Shown here piece after piece: positions 1-11,859 of a stretch of 64,000 nucleotides of DNA. Under the pieces are notes generated by a model. The model had not been told where the DNA came from. It saw only the letters and a list, made by a program, of their open reading frames with translations, and searched no databases. Source of the stretch: Enoplolaimus lenunculus (Eukaryota; Nematoda; Enoplea; Enoplida; Thoracostomopsidae). Both the position numbers and the translations under genes were made by a program. The DNA lies in assembly GCA_030248215.1 (NCBI GenBank), contig JASANG010004096.1, forward strand, positions 1-64,000. Reading direction: 5' to 3'. How positions within the stretch are numbered: position 1 is the stretch's first letter; every line of letters begins with the position of its first letter.

Positions 1-9
1 GAGTGTTAA

Positions 10-75
10 TAAAATATATATATATATATCAAAGAAATTAACATTATATATATAAATGTATATATATATATAAGC
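10..75. repeat. (TA)n-rich tract
   Basis: Two short runs of alternating TA separated by a mixed AT stretch at the left edge of the window. Confidence 0.8.
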
Positions 76-641
76 AAATAGACAATTATTTTAAAACCCT
101 ACTGGTGTACACTTTTCCTCACATTTACGCTTTAGGATAGACTCAGGTTTAGGTTTTATGAAAACTTTACCTATTGCTAAAAACAAGCATTTGCCTAAAG
201 CCTTTATGAAGAGAGAAAGTGTACAGGAACCTCTACTTAAAATCCAACAGTATCCTCCAAGCTTATGCCCAGGCTTAAGACCAGGTTTAATAAGTTTATG
301 AAAAAGTTCACGCGATTTTTAAGGATAAGCAGTTGCCTTACTTGTTGCATGTGGGACGGAAGTGTAAAACAGTCTAAAATCGTCTTTATAGCACAAGGCT
401 ATTTCAATACCAATACAGTTGCGAAATCCAGCTGAAAACGGCACATGCGTATGGATGTCGGCCAGCGCTATTTTCGGGCAAAAATCGATCAGGATTAAAA
501 ATGTCAGGAGTTAGACCAATGCCGTGGATCACGATGAGTTGCGTATGGAAATATTAACAAATACACTCCGGCAGGAATATGGTATACCTAGAAAAAGTAT
601 CATCGAGGTCAATATTAATGGATTCGAGTGCAGAGATCGGC

Positions 642-700
642 GGTCTCGGTTAAAAACCGAGACCGAGACCTAGACCGGCCAAGAAAAGTTTCGGTCTCGG
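642..700. repeat. GGTCTCGG / CCGAGACC hairpin cluster
   Basis: A perfect 10-bp inverted repeat with a 3-base loop (642-664, GGTCTCGGTT against AACCGAGACC), followed by further CCGAGACC and GGTCTCGG copies that can pair with it. Confidence 0.75.
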
Positions 701-941
701 TCAATTTTTGATCATCTCCGAAAAAAAATTAAAATTTTGTATTTTAATATAATAAAGTATTTCTAATGCCTGTTCCGTATTTTTTGTGTTTTTTATATTT
801 TTTGTGTTTTTCATAGCTTTGTCAATTTTTGATCACCTCCGAAAAAAATTAAAATTTTGCAAAAAGTATATATTTCTAATGCCTGTTCCGTATTTTTTGT
901 GTTTTTTATATTTTTTGTGTTTTTCATAGCTTTTACAAGCA
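700..941. repeat. 121-bp tandem duplication
   Basis: GTCAATTTTTGATCA starts at 700 and again at 821; both units share the CCGTATTTTTTGTG and TTTTTCATAGCTTT parts. The second unit lacks a few bases in the middle. Confidence 0.85.
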
Positions 942-1266
942 GGTGACTCTCATCCCTGTTCGAATGAACAATACAACGTAAAAAAAGAGTGGCGGCTGCA
1001 GGATTTTTCAATGAGTGAGGATACGCTGTGCGTTTCGAAAATTTTACAACTTTGCATGCAGATTATTGTGCATTTGCTAATTTTGCGCATTGAGCAATGC
1101 CGGCTGACTAGCAATTCTTATTTTAGCATGTCGCTTAGAATTGCTTGCATGAATAACATTTTCTTCTCCTTGGTTAAATTACTGATTTACATTTTACCTA
1201 TATACCTACAAGCCTAGGAATTTTTACAATATTTCACTTTAAAAGGTAAAAGCAAATTTCAGCACT

Positions 1267-1463
1267 AAAGGGTTTTTTGGTGCGAGGAATTTGAATAAAT
1301 GGTTTACAAACATCCAAAACCGATAATTGCATGGTATTTTAGCTATTGACAGAACAAAAGGAGTTTTTAAATGTTTTATTTCAAAAAATTAGAGTGGCAG
1401 AAGGGTTTTTTGGTGCGAGGAATCTGAGAAAATTGCTTACAAACCTCCAAAACCGATAAATGA
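1267..1463. repeat. Spaced direct repeat, 65-bp units
   Basis: AAGGGTTTTTTGGTGCGAGG through CCAAAACCGATAA occurs at 1267-1331 and 1398-1463, separated by unrelated sequence. Confidence 0.8.
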
Positions 1464-2879
1464 ATAGTTAGCTAACACCTATTTGCATATTTTTATACCT
1501 TAAATTGCTTTTTAACGTGCGTTCCAGCTTCGCTCAATAAATGTACCTAGTCCCACTACGACTGGTATATATAAGCTACTGTAGTTGGCAAAACAATGAT
1601 TTTAAGCAGCTGTCGTTAGCTCAGAACTAAACAATAAGCCACCGTTCTCATCGTTTGTTGAAAACCAAGCAACTGTTTTTAGGTAAAAAATATATTTAAG
1701 CAACTGTCCTTGCCTCGAATACTCAAAGTACAGACACCGTTCGTGCCTAAAATTTCATTTTGAGAAGCTGTTGCTCTTTATATTGCCATTACTAGTGAAC
1801 AACAGGATCTGAGATTAAATAAACAAGGTAGCGGTTACTTCTGTAGGACGAAAATATATAGTAACCGTCAATAGCTTCTTTAATTATTTTAAACTAACGA
1901 CCGCTGCTTAAACTGAAAACATCAAGATATTGTCATACAAAAGGTTGGCAATAGTAGTAGTTGTACATTAAAAATTAAAATAGAATAAAAGTTTAATATT
2001 TACGAAGGTTTGTTAAAATAAGTTTTAAACAACAACTGCATGTACTTCTGAAATTGGGAACCTGTCGTTTGAAAAGTTACGAAAAATATCAATAAGCAAG
2101 CGTCCATAGCCGTTGAGAATTTCCACATGGCGTACACAAATTAATGTAAACCACGCATTATTTCAATCAAATACTATAGTAACACATGAAAATATCCGCA
2201 AACATCTAACTTTGCCGTTGCATATTCTCAAGATAGTACGTAAATGTTTACTTGCATTGTGAAATAGTTCTACTTACCTACCACATACTGGTCAAAATGG
2301 ATGAACTACGAATAGGTCATGCATGTTATACTGTTTACGTGGATGTACAAACATCTTTTCTGGAGCTCTACCTCTGTTTATACTCCCTTTGTTGTTGCAT
2401 TTTTTCACATCATTTGAGAACCACAAAGACAAACAAAACTCGTAAATTTTAGTCTTATTTTTAGGGAACATCGACAACCAACTCCTAAAAATGTCCCAAA
2501 AGTTAAAACCAAACGAACCCAATCATACATAATTTGTATAACTGGAAAATTTTACTACCAAAATGTAAATATTTATGGATGTTGCATATATATGTTGTAT
2601 ATATGTGTAAGTATCTGTTTTGCTTCGAATCCTCCACTTTTTGAAAAGTGTGTGACTTAGTTAGGTACAGTTACAGAGAGTGTGACTTTACAGACTCAGG
2701 ACAATATCTACTGATCAAACACACTGTCTGCACTGTTCCTAACTCCAACTTACAACGTTGTTAAGTACCAAGTCAAAACGATGAGACTGGAAAAAATTTA
2801 CATCCACGTTGACATCATAACGTGGAATACTCAACTATGCCGTCTCACGTTCACGACACTGTAGGAATGTAAAAACATG
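1464..2879. other. Gene-free AT-rich sequence
   Basis: Only short open frames on both strands (longest about 76 codons) with no recognisable protein motif, RNA gene or repeat ends. I see nothing I can name. Confidence 0.6.
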
Positions 2880-2887
2880 GTAGATCC

Positions 2888-3748
2888 TAAGGTTGATTTT
2901 TCCGCAAACTATTATGACCGGAAAAATGAATTTTTTACATTTTTTCAGGGAAAAATGAAAAAAAATGAAAATTTCATTCTTTGTCTGAGTGATCGGTTAT
3001 CCCACCATTAGCTGCCCATAAATGCTTGGATTTTGAAACTTTTGGCATATTTGAACTTCTGATGACATCCCCTGATCATTCCATGCCCAAATATGAATTT
3101 TTAAAAAAGTCGATTCTTAAGGCCGCAAGATCAGCTCGAAAAATTTTGTTTCAGACCTGAGTCGAGTGGTGTTAAACTTTCTGCAATCAGTAGTCTGTTT
3201 AATGAGTTGTTGTCAAACAACTGATTTGGCGCGCTGCCAGCGATCACGGTTCGGCGGCAAATTTGGTTATTTTACAATAACTTGTAACCAGATGTATTAT
3301 TGTGGAAAGTTTATCAATATTTGTCTTAGCTTCGCAACCTGTGTCAAATGGTATATATTTTGTTTAAAATTTCGCCAAAAAAGTTTTGGGTCCAATGGGG
3401 GAATTTGGGACCTTAAAAATTCGAATTTTTTAAAAAGAAATTGCTGAAACCTCGTGAGCAATGCGAGGTTGACGCTAGACGTATGCTTGTGTTAAATCAT
3501 ACGGTAAAGGCGAGCTTTCAATTTAAACCGCCCTAACTTTGGCCCCCCTGTCGACGAAACCTTTTGAGCAAACCGAAAAAGTCTGTTGCTGGTTCCATGT
3601 CATAAAAACGTTATTTTACATCATATTTAGTTGCAAGTTATATTTAAGAATCGTTTGATATTTTCCCATTTCTTCATTTTTTCCACCCCTCGGAAAAAAT
3701 GAAAAAAAAAACATTTTTTCCGGTAATTCTTTCCGGTCAACAACCCTG
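2888..3748. mobile_element. hAT-like non-autonomous element, 861 bp
   Basis: Ends are TAAGGTTGATTTTTCCG on the left and TTCCGGTCAACAACCCTG on the right, imperfect inverted repeats with further TIR-proximal GGAAAAATGAAAAAAAATG tracts. Flanking 8-mers GTAGATCC (2880-2887) and GTAGATAC (3749-3756) differ at one base, fitting an 8-bp hAT-type duplication. The interior has only short open frames (for example 3166-3447) that I cannot match to a transposase. Confidence 0.65.
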
Positions 3749-4301
3749 GTAGATACTATTGGTATCGCAGAAGCGCTGAAGTAATTTACAGGCGACGATA
3801 TGGTGAATTTACGGTTCTAAACCAGTACTGAACCAGACGGCTGTTGTTTTTCGGCATGTCACTTTGCCAATTTGTATATGACCAACGCGTAAACTCGTCC
3901 AAAACTCAGCTAACCAACACTCCGAGACCAGCTTCATTTTCAACGAAATCATAATTCCTGTATAGTACGGTTTTAATTCACATGGGATTTGTTCACTCAA
4001 ACGTAACCGATACCGCGAGCGCATTAATAGCTGAGAAAATTGCGGTCGTCAATATTGCATAAGGATCAATTCACCTCTCAATTTCCTGTCACCAGAAACT
4101 TGTATCAATGTATTGCTAAAAGGTCTCTTGTCGCCATTTTATCGTGGTATACCACCACACAAGATTACCACCAGTTCGAGTTCTATAAAAGTGCGACAAA
4201 TTTGTGTTTGATTAAGTCAATTTTCGAATTATTTTCACTGACCGCTCGCTCGGGAGCAGTATTACGTTAGTGGAAATTGGTATTTTATTTATCTGTAGTT
4301 G

Positions 4302-4502
4302 GGCCCGTGTGACGTTAATGGGCGTCCAGGTGTCTGGTGGTTCTATAAAAGAGTAGGTTTAGATTCTAGATTACATTTTTTGTTTAGGCTTAAGCTTAGG
4401 ATTAGGCTTACGCTTAGGAACACACTTTTCGCAACGCTTAGGCTTAGGCTTAGGTTTAGAATGCGTTTAATCTACTGTTACGCCCGTAAAGTAACATTGG
4501 CC
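4302..4502. mobile_element. GGCC-ended MITE, family B, with TTAGGC array
   Basis: 201 bp. Left end GGCCCGTGTGACGTTAATGG, right end CCCGTAAAGTAACATTGGCC. Flanks TGTAGTTG (4294-4301) and AGTAGTTG (4503-4510) match at 7 of 8 bases. The interior has the landmark TGGTGG-TCTATAAAAGAG and two clusters of TTAGGC-type hexamers. Confidence 0.8.
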
Positions 4503-4631
4503 AGTAGTTGTATCAACTTCGCTCGCTGGCGTTTTGTATAATGCTTACAAACTGTCGGTTGAATGCAGAATTGTTTTGGGAAATTCTACCTACACTTGCA
4601 ATATTGGCTGAAATATCGGTAAACCAATATA

Positions 4632-4917
4632 CTGTAGTGACCCGAATAAAAGGGGTCGCCATTTATGTCCCAGTCAATAGGAGTCCGTACCTATCCCTAA
4701 TAAAAGTCCACAAGCGGATAGAGTCCCTAAACTCTAGTTAGAGTCCAATAATGTCGATTATCCCTAATTTTAGTGCATAATGACTCCAGGTCCAAATAAT
4801 TTGAGTTCAAACCTGAAAGCGTACTTAAGTGTTGAAAGTACATTTCTTAAAGTATTCCCTTGTATTATCGCTTAAATAAACATCAGTCCACCCTCCTCTT
4901 TATTCGGGTCACTACAG
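4632..4917. mobile_element. TA-flanked MITE, family C
   Basis: 286 bp with ends CTGTAGTGACCCGAATAA and TTATTCGGGTCACTACAG, 18-bp perfect inverted repeats, flanked by TA on both sides as in Tc1/mariner-type insertions. The interior has the landmark CAATAGGAGTCCGTA. It is shorter than the copy at 31657, so internally deleted. Confidence 0.88.
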
Positions 4918-5410
4918 TACAGGAGGCGAAAGTGCCAAGAAAACTTGCATATATGATCTTGGGATAATTGAGATTTTGTGAAAACTCTATATCAAAGGTT
5001 TCGGAATGATTCCGGTTTTTGTGACTTTTTGACAGCCAAGATGCCACGTACAGTTGTTTGCTACCTCTGATGCTTCCGACAAGGAATTAAAACTTGACAT
5101 CTAACCCATGAAACAGGGTTTTGGGGAAACTGAGACAATTTACCAAAAAAGTTTAAAATATATAATCGTTAACTCAAGATTTAAATATTTATAAATGAAA
5201 AAGTAATGTATGACGCATCGACCATGCCTCAGGTGTGCCGGGCTGTTACACCGAATAAAAGTCACTGAAAAGTGGTTGTACAAATTAAAACAGACAAATG
5301 TTTACCTTAAACAAAAAGCTAAACCATTGTTTATTGTTTTCTCAAAGTTTAACTTATATTAAGAATGGGTCAGCAATGTACCAGAAGTACACACAACATA
5401 TATAATTGGA

Positions 5411-5905
5411 AGAGTGGGACGGTTGAGACAGTTGGGACAGCGGGACAGTTTGGACGGTTGGGACAGTTGGATCAGCGGGACAGTTGGGACAGTTGGGACA
5501 GCGGGATAGTTGGGACAAAGGGACAATTCGGACAGTTGGGATAGTTGAGGCAGCTGGGACAGCGGGATAGTGGGGACAGTTGGGACAGCGGACAGTTAGG
5601 ACAGCGGGACATTTGAGACAGTTGGGACAGTTGCGACAGACAGCTGGGACATGGGCACAGTTGGGACAGTTGGGACAGCGGGGAAGTTGGACAGTTGAGA
5701 CAGTTGGGATACAGTGACAGTTGAAGCAGCGCGACAGTTGGGACAGTTGGGCAGTTGGGACAGTTTGTACAGTTGGGACAACGGGACATTGAGAGTAGGA
5801 CGGTTGGGACGGTTGGAACAGTGGAACAGTTGGGACAGCGGGACAGTTGGGACTGTTGGGACAGCTGGGACAGTTCGAACAGCAGGACAATTGAGAGAGA
5901 CAGAG
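5411..5905. repeat. 10-bp G-rich minisatellite, unit GGGACAGTTG
   Basis: About 490 bp of GGGACAGTTG and its shortened variant GGGACAGCG, with scattered changes. The plus strand carries GGG at nearly every unit. The long minus-strand open frames over it (Cys-Pro-Asn repeats) are a by-product of the repeat. Confidence 0.9.
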
Positions 5906-8889
5906 GGATAGCTGGGCCCACAATAAAGAAAAGCTCCTCCACCTATATACATAACATTTTAATTCGATTCTCAGGGGGCTGCCGCCCCTCTAACCCCCGC
6001 CTTACCGTTATATTCCAAATAAACAACAATATATTAATGTTGCTTTATAGTATACAAGAAAATAGTTTATCCCAAATAAAAGAGCCTATTTTACAATATA
6101 CAAAAGTGCTATTTTTCCTTGCGGCAACAACTGTTGTTTGTTTGTTAGCCTGTGTGCTTTAAGTAATTCTTCGTACTGCCATAACTTTATGAAACAATAT
6201 TATATACAAGCAAACAGAAAAACTTGGCCAAAATCTTTTGTTGTTTGGCGTTCGTGAACGAAAATTGCTGGCTTGACACACTTGTAAATTAGGTCGTTTC
6301 ACTGAAGCGTGCTATTAGCTTGGTGTATGACTGAATATAATGACGTTATATAAGTTTTTCCGAAAACTCATTTTTGTGCTTGCATTGTTGTGTTTTGTTT
6401 TGTTCCGCAATTTCAACTCATGTTAAATATAACAAGCAGCCCCTGAAAGGATCTGAGAGACGGGATACGCATGCAGGGATGCAGACAGAAGTTATAATTG
6501 CGGAGGCAATGCAATACGCCATCATGTGAGCGTTTTACGAGCCAGCGATAAATTTTTTTTGACCTGTATGAATCTAATGGGTTTCAAGCATGTTTAATGT
6601 GTGTTTTGTCGTCTCTTCTGAACTTTCGGGGGAGGATTTGTTCACTCTTATACGCCCCTGTACGATTGCCCTTTGCTAATTAGGTTATGCAAAATACTGT
6701 TGTACTGCAAAATCTACTTTCGTGCAAGCTGAAACTGACAGTATGCGATTGCGTAGCCGCAGAAACACTCATGAGATGCCTGGATGCACAGTACAGATAA
6801 AGGTCCAGCTTTGGCTAATTTGCCAAAAAATAATTTTGGTCCATGTTACTCTGATGGGTGCCTCATTTATCCGCAGGACACCAACAGACTCGGAATGCAT
6901 CAGTACACTATTGTACTGATGATAAGACTTATCCGAATCCTAGAAAGCCTAAGCCTAAGCTTAAAGCTTAAGCTTTAGTCCAAGCCTAAATCCTAAGCGT
7001 AAGCTTGAGCTCAAGGATCAGCCTAAAACTTAAAATGGCCAGCATTTTCGATATAATTATCTTGTTTGTTTGGTTTTGCACACAAATTTTTTCAATATAC
7101 TCTAAAAATAAATTTAAATCTTTCATTCTCATTAATTTAAAATAAAAATTTGAATTGTCTCTAATTACTTACCCTTTGATATAATGAATGAAAATCGGAT
7201 TTTGAAAATCTAACCGCTCGATAGGGTTTGTATACCCGTACTGTAAATATCGCGCAAACCAACCTGCTTACTAACTGCGCCACAATGACAACGGATGAAT
7301 ACCTTTATTCTAATGTCATACGTAGTGCACAGCGCGGTTGCATGATAAAAACAATATATGCATTACGCCTATTCGAACAAAACACATGTTACTTACATTA
7401 CACGTTTATTTGCATAACTGTACATATTTCCAAACATGCAAATCAAGCCAGTTCTTTAACACATGGAGATCAAAAATAGAAGCACCGTTTTCCAGGGGGG
7501 CCACTCTAAAAATTGTAAAAAATAGGGGGGGGGGCTTTTCGTTTGAAACTAAAATTTAAGTCCCGGTTTTTCTCATGAACATTCTGTAGCAAACTTCCGT
7601 TTAAAATATAGCTCAGCCAAAAATGAATCAAAGAGCTTCAAAATGCGCTATTCAAATTTTTCGCATTGCAAAATTTATACCCCGAAATTTTGACTCATTT
7701 TAAAAGACACGGCCTTCAGGCTGTCTCAAAAATGGCTAACGTTTCAAAATTTGGTAAAATGGTTTAACATTTTGCGGTTGTCATCGCACAATACGTGCGT
7801 TTAAGTTGCTGAAAACGGGGTCCCCACGCGAGATACGGAGACTTGGCCAGCATTTGTTTGGACCCGTGGGCCTAAGTGTGCCGGAGCCGGGCCGCTGCGG
7901 AAATAAACTGCAGCAGTTTCCTAACATGAGGACATTTTTTGAAATCAACTTTGATTCTCTTTAGGTGGGATATATGGGTTGGCCAAACTTCTGCAATAGA
8001 TTCCGACACTGATTTCAGAGTAATGGTGACACGAAAAATCGTTACACGTTATCCTCAGCTGCCATCAACAACCGCCGTAATGTATAATTAACCGGTAGCA
8101 ACACCATCAACCGACAACTAACAGTTTGTTGGTTAAACCAATCCATTCGGAACTGTAATTGTTAATTTTTGTCACTTTATGTCTGAGGTCTGGCCCAGAT
8201 CCGCCACTCAGTGCACACACAACAGACGCACGCAAAACCTGGACATTGGTCTAAATTTGCTTTCCTGCTATTCGGTTGGAGGTTTTGCATGGGAACGTTT
8301 ATATTTTTGGTTATATTTTCTCACGACACATTTACATATATGGCAAATATTTGATTTGCAACCACAATAACGTTTGTTTGATGTTTTGTTTTGTGCTCCA
8401 AAAACTTCGAATTTGCGGGCCCGGCCGAAAGTAGTGGGCCCAGGCCCTAACAACCTGGCCGGTTCCAACCCTGTGCCTACCGTTTTTGAACATACCCTGA
8501 GTATTAACATCATCATGTTCAAACGCACCTTTCTGGATGCAAATCGTTGGGTTTTATAAAGTGCCAACTGTAATATTTTTCAAGGTCTTCTAGCAGTATG
8601 AACATTCTAGGCCCGCAAACCATATCACATTTGGCTGTTAGAATTGTAGTTTAGTGATAGCTTTGCACATTATATACTTCACGACGGTTCACAGAAAGAG
8701 GTTTTACCTGTTTATAAAGGAAAAGCTTTTTTGCCACTTAAATTCAACAATTTCAATTTTCGTCATTCGATTTTTGTGACATTTCAGTTACTTGAACGGT
8801 GCTGTTTTGCTCGGTATCTCTGCATGCCGACTTAAGTGGCGCCCCTGTAAAATTAATATCTTCAGTTTAACCGATACGGAACTGACATT
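5906..8889. other. Gene-free sequence with scattered simple tracts
   Basis: Contains the hexamer block at 6941-7032 and a G-run near 7520-7533. The patch near 8395-8470 is rich in GGGCCC/GGCC and GC-richer than its surroundings but matches no family seen here. Short frames only. Confidence 0.55.
6941..7032. repeat. TTAGGC-like hexamer block, probable family A remnant
   Basis: A run of CCTAAG-related hexamers with the TTAAGCTTAAGCTTTAG landmark seen inside family A, but no recognisable GGCC termini. Similar short relics occur near 13500-13545, 19555-19580, 28630-28660, 45447-45480 and 58020-58055. Confidence 0.5.
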
Positions 8890-9290
8890 GAAATCAAGTG
8901 TTTGTAAAGTTGACGTAATGGCTTGGGTTGTGACGTCATTCAGTGTGATCGACTAAATATGTTGTAACCACATGATGCGAGCCTGGTTCAAAATTAATGC
9001 CGGTTACTTAGAAAGCTTTAGAAATCAAGTGTTTGTAAAGTTGACGTAATGGCTTGGGTTGTGACGTCATTCAGTGTGATCGACTAAATATGTTGTAACC
9101 ACATGATGCGAGCCTGGTTCAAAATTAATGCCGGTTACTTAGAAAGCTTTAGAAATCAAGTGTTTGTAAAGTTGACGTAATGGCTTGGGTTGTGACGTCA
9201 TTCCGTATGACGACCAACTAAATATGATGTAACCACATGATGCGAGTCTGGTTCAAAATTAATGCCGGTTACTCTTAGAAAGCTTATAAA
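8890..9290. repeat. 131-bp tandem repeat, three units, each with a TGACGTCA palindrome
   Basis: Units start at 8890, 9021 and 9152. The first two appear identical by eye; the third has a handful of changes. Each unit contains TTGACGTAAT and GTGACGTCATTC, the latter holding the consensus cAMP-response (CRE) octamer TGACGTCA. No gene lies nearby. Confidence 0.9.
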
Positions 9291-9884
9291 ATTTAACTTT
9301 TATAGTTTCGTGGTATAGAACATGGTCTATTGTAAGAATAAAAACATTTCAGCTAATTCTGAGTCGGCCAAATATATACAACCATGTCATAAACCAAATG
9401 AGCTACTTGTTTCTTGACGCAATGATGATTGGATATCCATTGGTTTTTTAAAAGAATAATGTTAGCATAAAAGCGACAGGAAATTTGATTTTCTGTAATC
9501 AAGGCAGTGAAATATATTAAATTAAACATAAAATATTAGATTATTGGGAAGATATTTCCGTTATGAAAGTCATATCTTATTGCAATAATGCATTGCTACA
9601 GGGCATATCAGTGCAGTTTATTGAGCGGTTGAGGTTTCAGAGATAAAGATTACATTTGACAGTTTGCAGTTTGAGCCCAAAAGCAAATTGGACTGGGTTT
9701 CGTTCGTATTCACTGACGGGCACGGGCGCAACCGGAATTATAAAATACCCGAACCGCAACCCGGAAGGTTAAAAATATCGGCGATGAGGGTTCACTCGAT
9801 TTCTCGTTTACATAGATTCCAAAGTTTAAGCTACAGCATACGACACTTTGTTGTGCTAGAAACCAAGTATCTAAAAACGATAAA

Positions 9885-9997
9885 CAGGGTGGTGTAAACA
9901 AATAGAAAAATAACGGAAACGGATCGTGATCAAAATAACGGAAACGGATACCGATTTTCACCGGAAACGGAAACGGATATTATTCGGTTACACCCTG
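9885..9997. mobile_element. Short family E-related MITE
   Basis: 113 bp beginning CAGGGTGGTGTAA and ending TTACACCCTG, with four or so AACGGAAACGGAT words inside. Ends are inverted repeats of each other. No target duplication recognised. Confidence 0.6.
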
Positions 9998-10368
9998 CAG
10001 TGATCAGATTAAAGACCGATCTAAATTTTACAATCAGTCCATACAAACAGACAGTCATTTCTATTTTTGATCTTGGTTTGTGCAGATAGTCGCTGTTTGC
10101 CGTCTTTTCTTTCATTATAAAAGTTTGAACCACTCATTTGTTCCAAAAGTTTAAAAAAGATTTTTGTTGAAACTTACAATGTATGTCCAACGAATCCGCT
10201 TAAAATTTGACAATTTCGAGTCTACATTTAGCGGTGTACATAATTGGCTAGTGCTCGCCGCAACAGAGCATATGTAACCTTTATATTTGTTCCTCTTCGT
10301 TCAGTTCAGTGTTGTGTAGGCTGCGTAGCGCATAATTTTTTCCGATCGATTTCAAACTTGGTTTTTTG

Positions 10369-10608
10369 CACTGCAAAAAATGGTGAGTCAAATTGACTCT
10401 CCTCGAAATTGGCTTTTCCGGACTGCACAAACTGAGTCAAAATTCGACTCCGCCAGAGTCAAATTCGACTCCGCCAGAGTCAAATTCGACTCAATTAATC
10501 GCTCAGCGTGTCGAATTTGACTCTGATGGAGTCGATTTGACTCAATTTGTGTTGTCCAGAAAAGCCTATTTCGGGGAGTGTCAATTTGACTTACCATTCT
10601 TTGCAATG
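10369..10608. mobile_element. Palindromic MITE, family F
   Basis: 240 bp with ends CACTGCAAAAAATGGTGAG and CTTACCATTCTTTGCAATG. The interior is built of repeats of GAGTCAAATTCGACTC words, arranged so that one half is the inverted complement of the other (CGAAATTGGCTTTTCC opposite GGAAAAGCCTATTTCG-like). No target duplication seen. Confidence 0.75.
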
Positions 10609-11398
10609 TGTTGTTACTGTCAAGAATCAAACACTTTAAAGACTTAACGCATCAACGCTTGTGAACCAAGCTTCTTGGCATCTGCAATCAAGTGAATACA
10701 GCCAAAAAGTTTTTGGTAAAATTTGGCGAAACATGGGTTGTTACATAACAGTTACTTCTCCGTGAAAATTATGAAATTAAGGGTCTGACTAAATTTTAAT
10801 GTCATACGGTTGTTACAAAATCGTAGGGCCCATAATTTAGGTATTGAAAAGAGGCCCGGCAACCATCGACACCGCACTGGAACTTCATAAATTTTACGAT
10901 GGTTTCAGACTTTTGGTCCAACAGTACTCAACTTCCACAGAATTTGGATTTTCAGAAATGTGTCGTTAGGGAGATGGCAGTCGTCGTTTGCCCTCGGATT
11001 CTGCCTACCAAGAACCTTAGATCCGCGTTCAAAAGGGTTGTAGTTTGCCATTGCGATTCCCGTGCCTTGACATACTCAACAAATCTGACCCATAGTGTTG
11101 TAAGTTTTTTAAAGCGCCGATTTTATTTTAACTTTTAAAACCTTACACTTGGTAAATCGCGATATATTTACACTTATACATACGCCAGCTTTCTATGCAC
11201 TTCAAAGTCACTTGTAATTTCAAGTGTCAACGCCCAATATTGTGCTTATATATTTCATGTTTAATCAAATTCAGCTGCCGGCGTTGCCGTATGCCGCTTC
11301 TAAACTGCATTATTGAGATGACTCGTGTCGGGGAAAAATATAAGTGAATGATTTTGGCATTGTAATTGGGTTTAAGCTATAATATTATCTGTTTTGTA

Positions 11399-11504
11399 TA
11401 CTGCAAAATATGGTGAGTCAAATTGACTCACTCCGAAATAGGCTTTACGGGACTAGACAAACTGAGCTTTCGGATAGTCAATTTGACTAATTATTTTTTG
11501 CATA
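11399..11504. mobile_element. Palindromic MITE, family F, short copy
   Basis: About 106 bp with TACTGCAAAATATGGTGAG on the left and a matching inverted right end near TTATTTTTTGCATA. Only one GAGTCAAATTGACTC word remains on each side. Confidence 0.65.
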
Positions 11505-11693
11505 TTCTGAAGCAGTATTTTGTTATCGATGTAGATTTCGTTTACATTTTATGGCCTCTTCCCATATCGCGCCGAAAACAATGCTTGCGTCAATAAAATG
11601 TTAAGCTTAAAGTTGAATCTAACGAACTACTTTTGCTGCCTTAATAAAACATTGACATAGTAAACCAGAAATCTTTGTGGGTGTCTTATAAAT

Positions 11694-11850
11694 CTATCTA
11701 TATTATTAAAGCTGGAACTTCCAACATGCGTATTTTGGACAGCGTTAAATGTGACTTTCATTTACGTCCGCGGTGTGCAAATTAGTACGATTTTGCGGCG
11801 GCGAGAATACTGCAACCATTTTGTTGACTAGTTCGTATTTTAGAGCTTCC
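11694..11850 (+). mobile_element. Possible Helitron-like 5' end, copy 1
   Basis: Begins TCTATATTATTAAAGCTGG and shares with 63723-63850 both this start and, about 120 bases later, a GTTGACTAGT block. A TC-start followed by an AT-rich TATTAAAGCTGG stretch is reminiscent of Helitron 5' ends. No CTRR hairpin end was identified, so the class is uncertain. Confidence 0.3.
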
Positions 11851-11859
11851 AATACTTTC

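Noticed and set aside
5354-5952. Long minus-strand open frames rich in Cys-Pro-Asn-Cys (up to 189 codons)
   Set aside because: They coincide with the 10-bp minisatellite, are open in all three frames and contain only the repeat's own residues.
8890-9290. Regular repeats considered as a CRISPR array
   Set aside because: The whole 131-bp unit repeats without unique spacers and the window is eukaryotic.
9664-10133. Open frames on both strands near 9.7-10.1 kb considered as exons
   Set aside because: They overlap a family E-related MITE at 9885-9997 and show no family motif.
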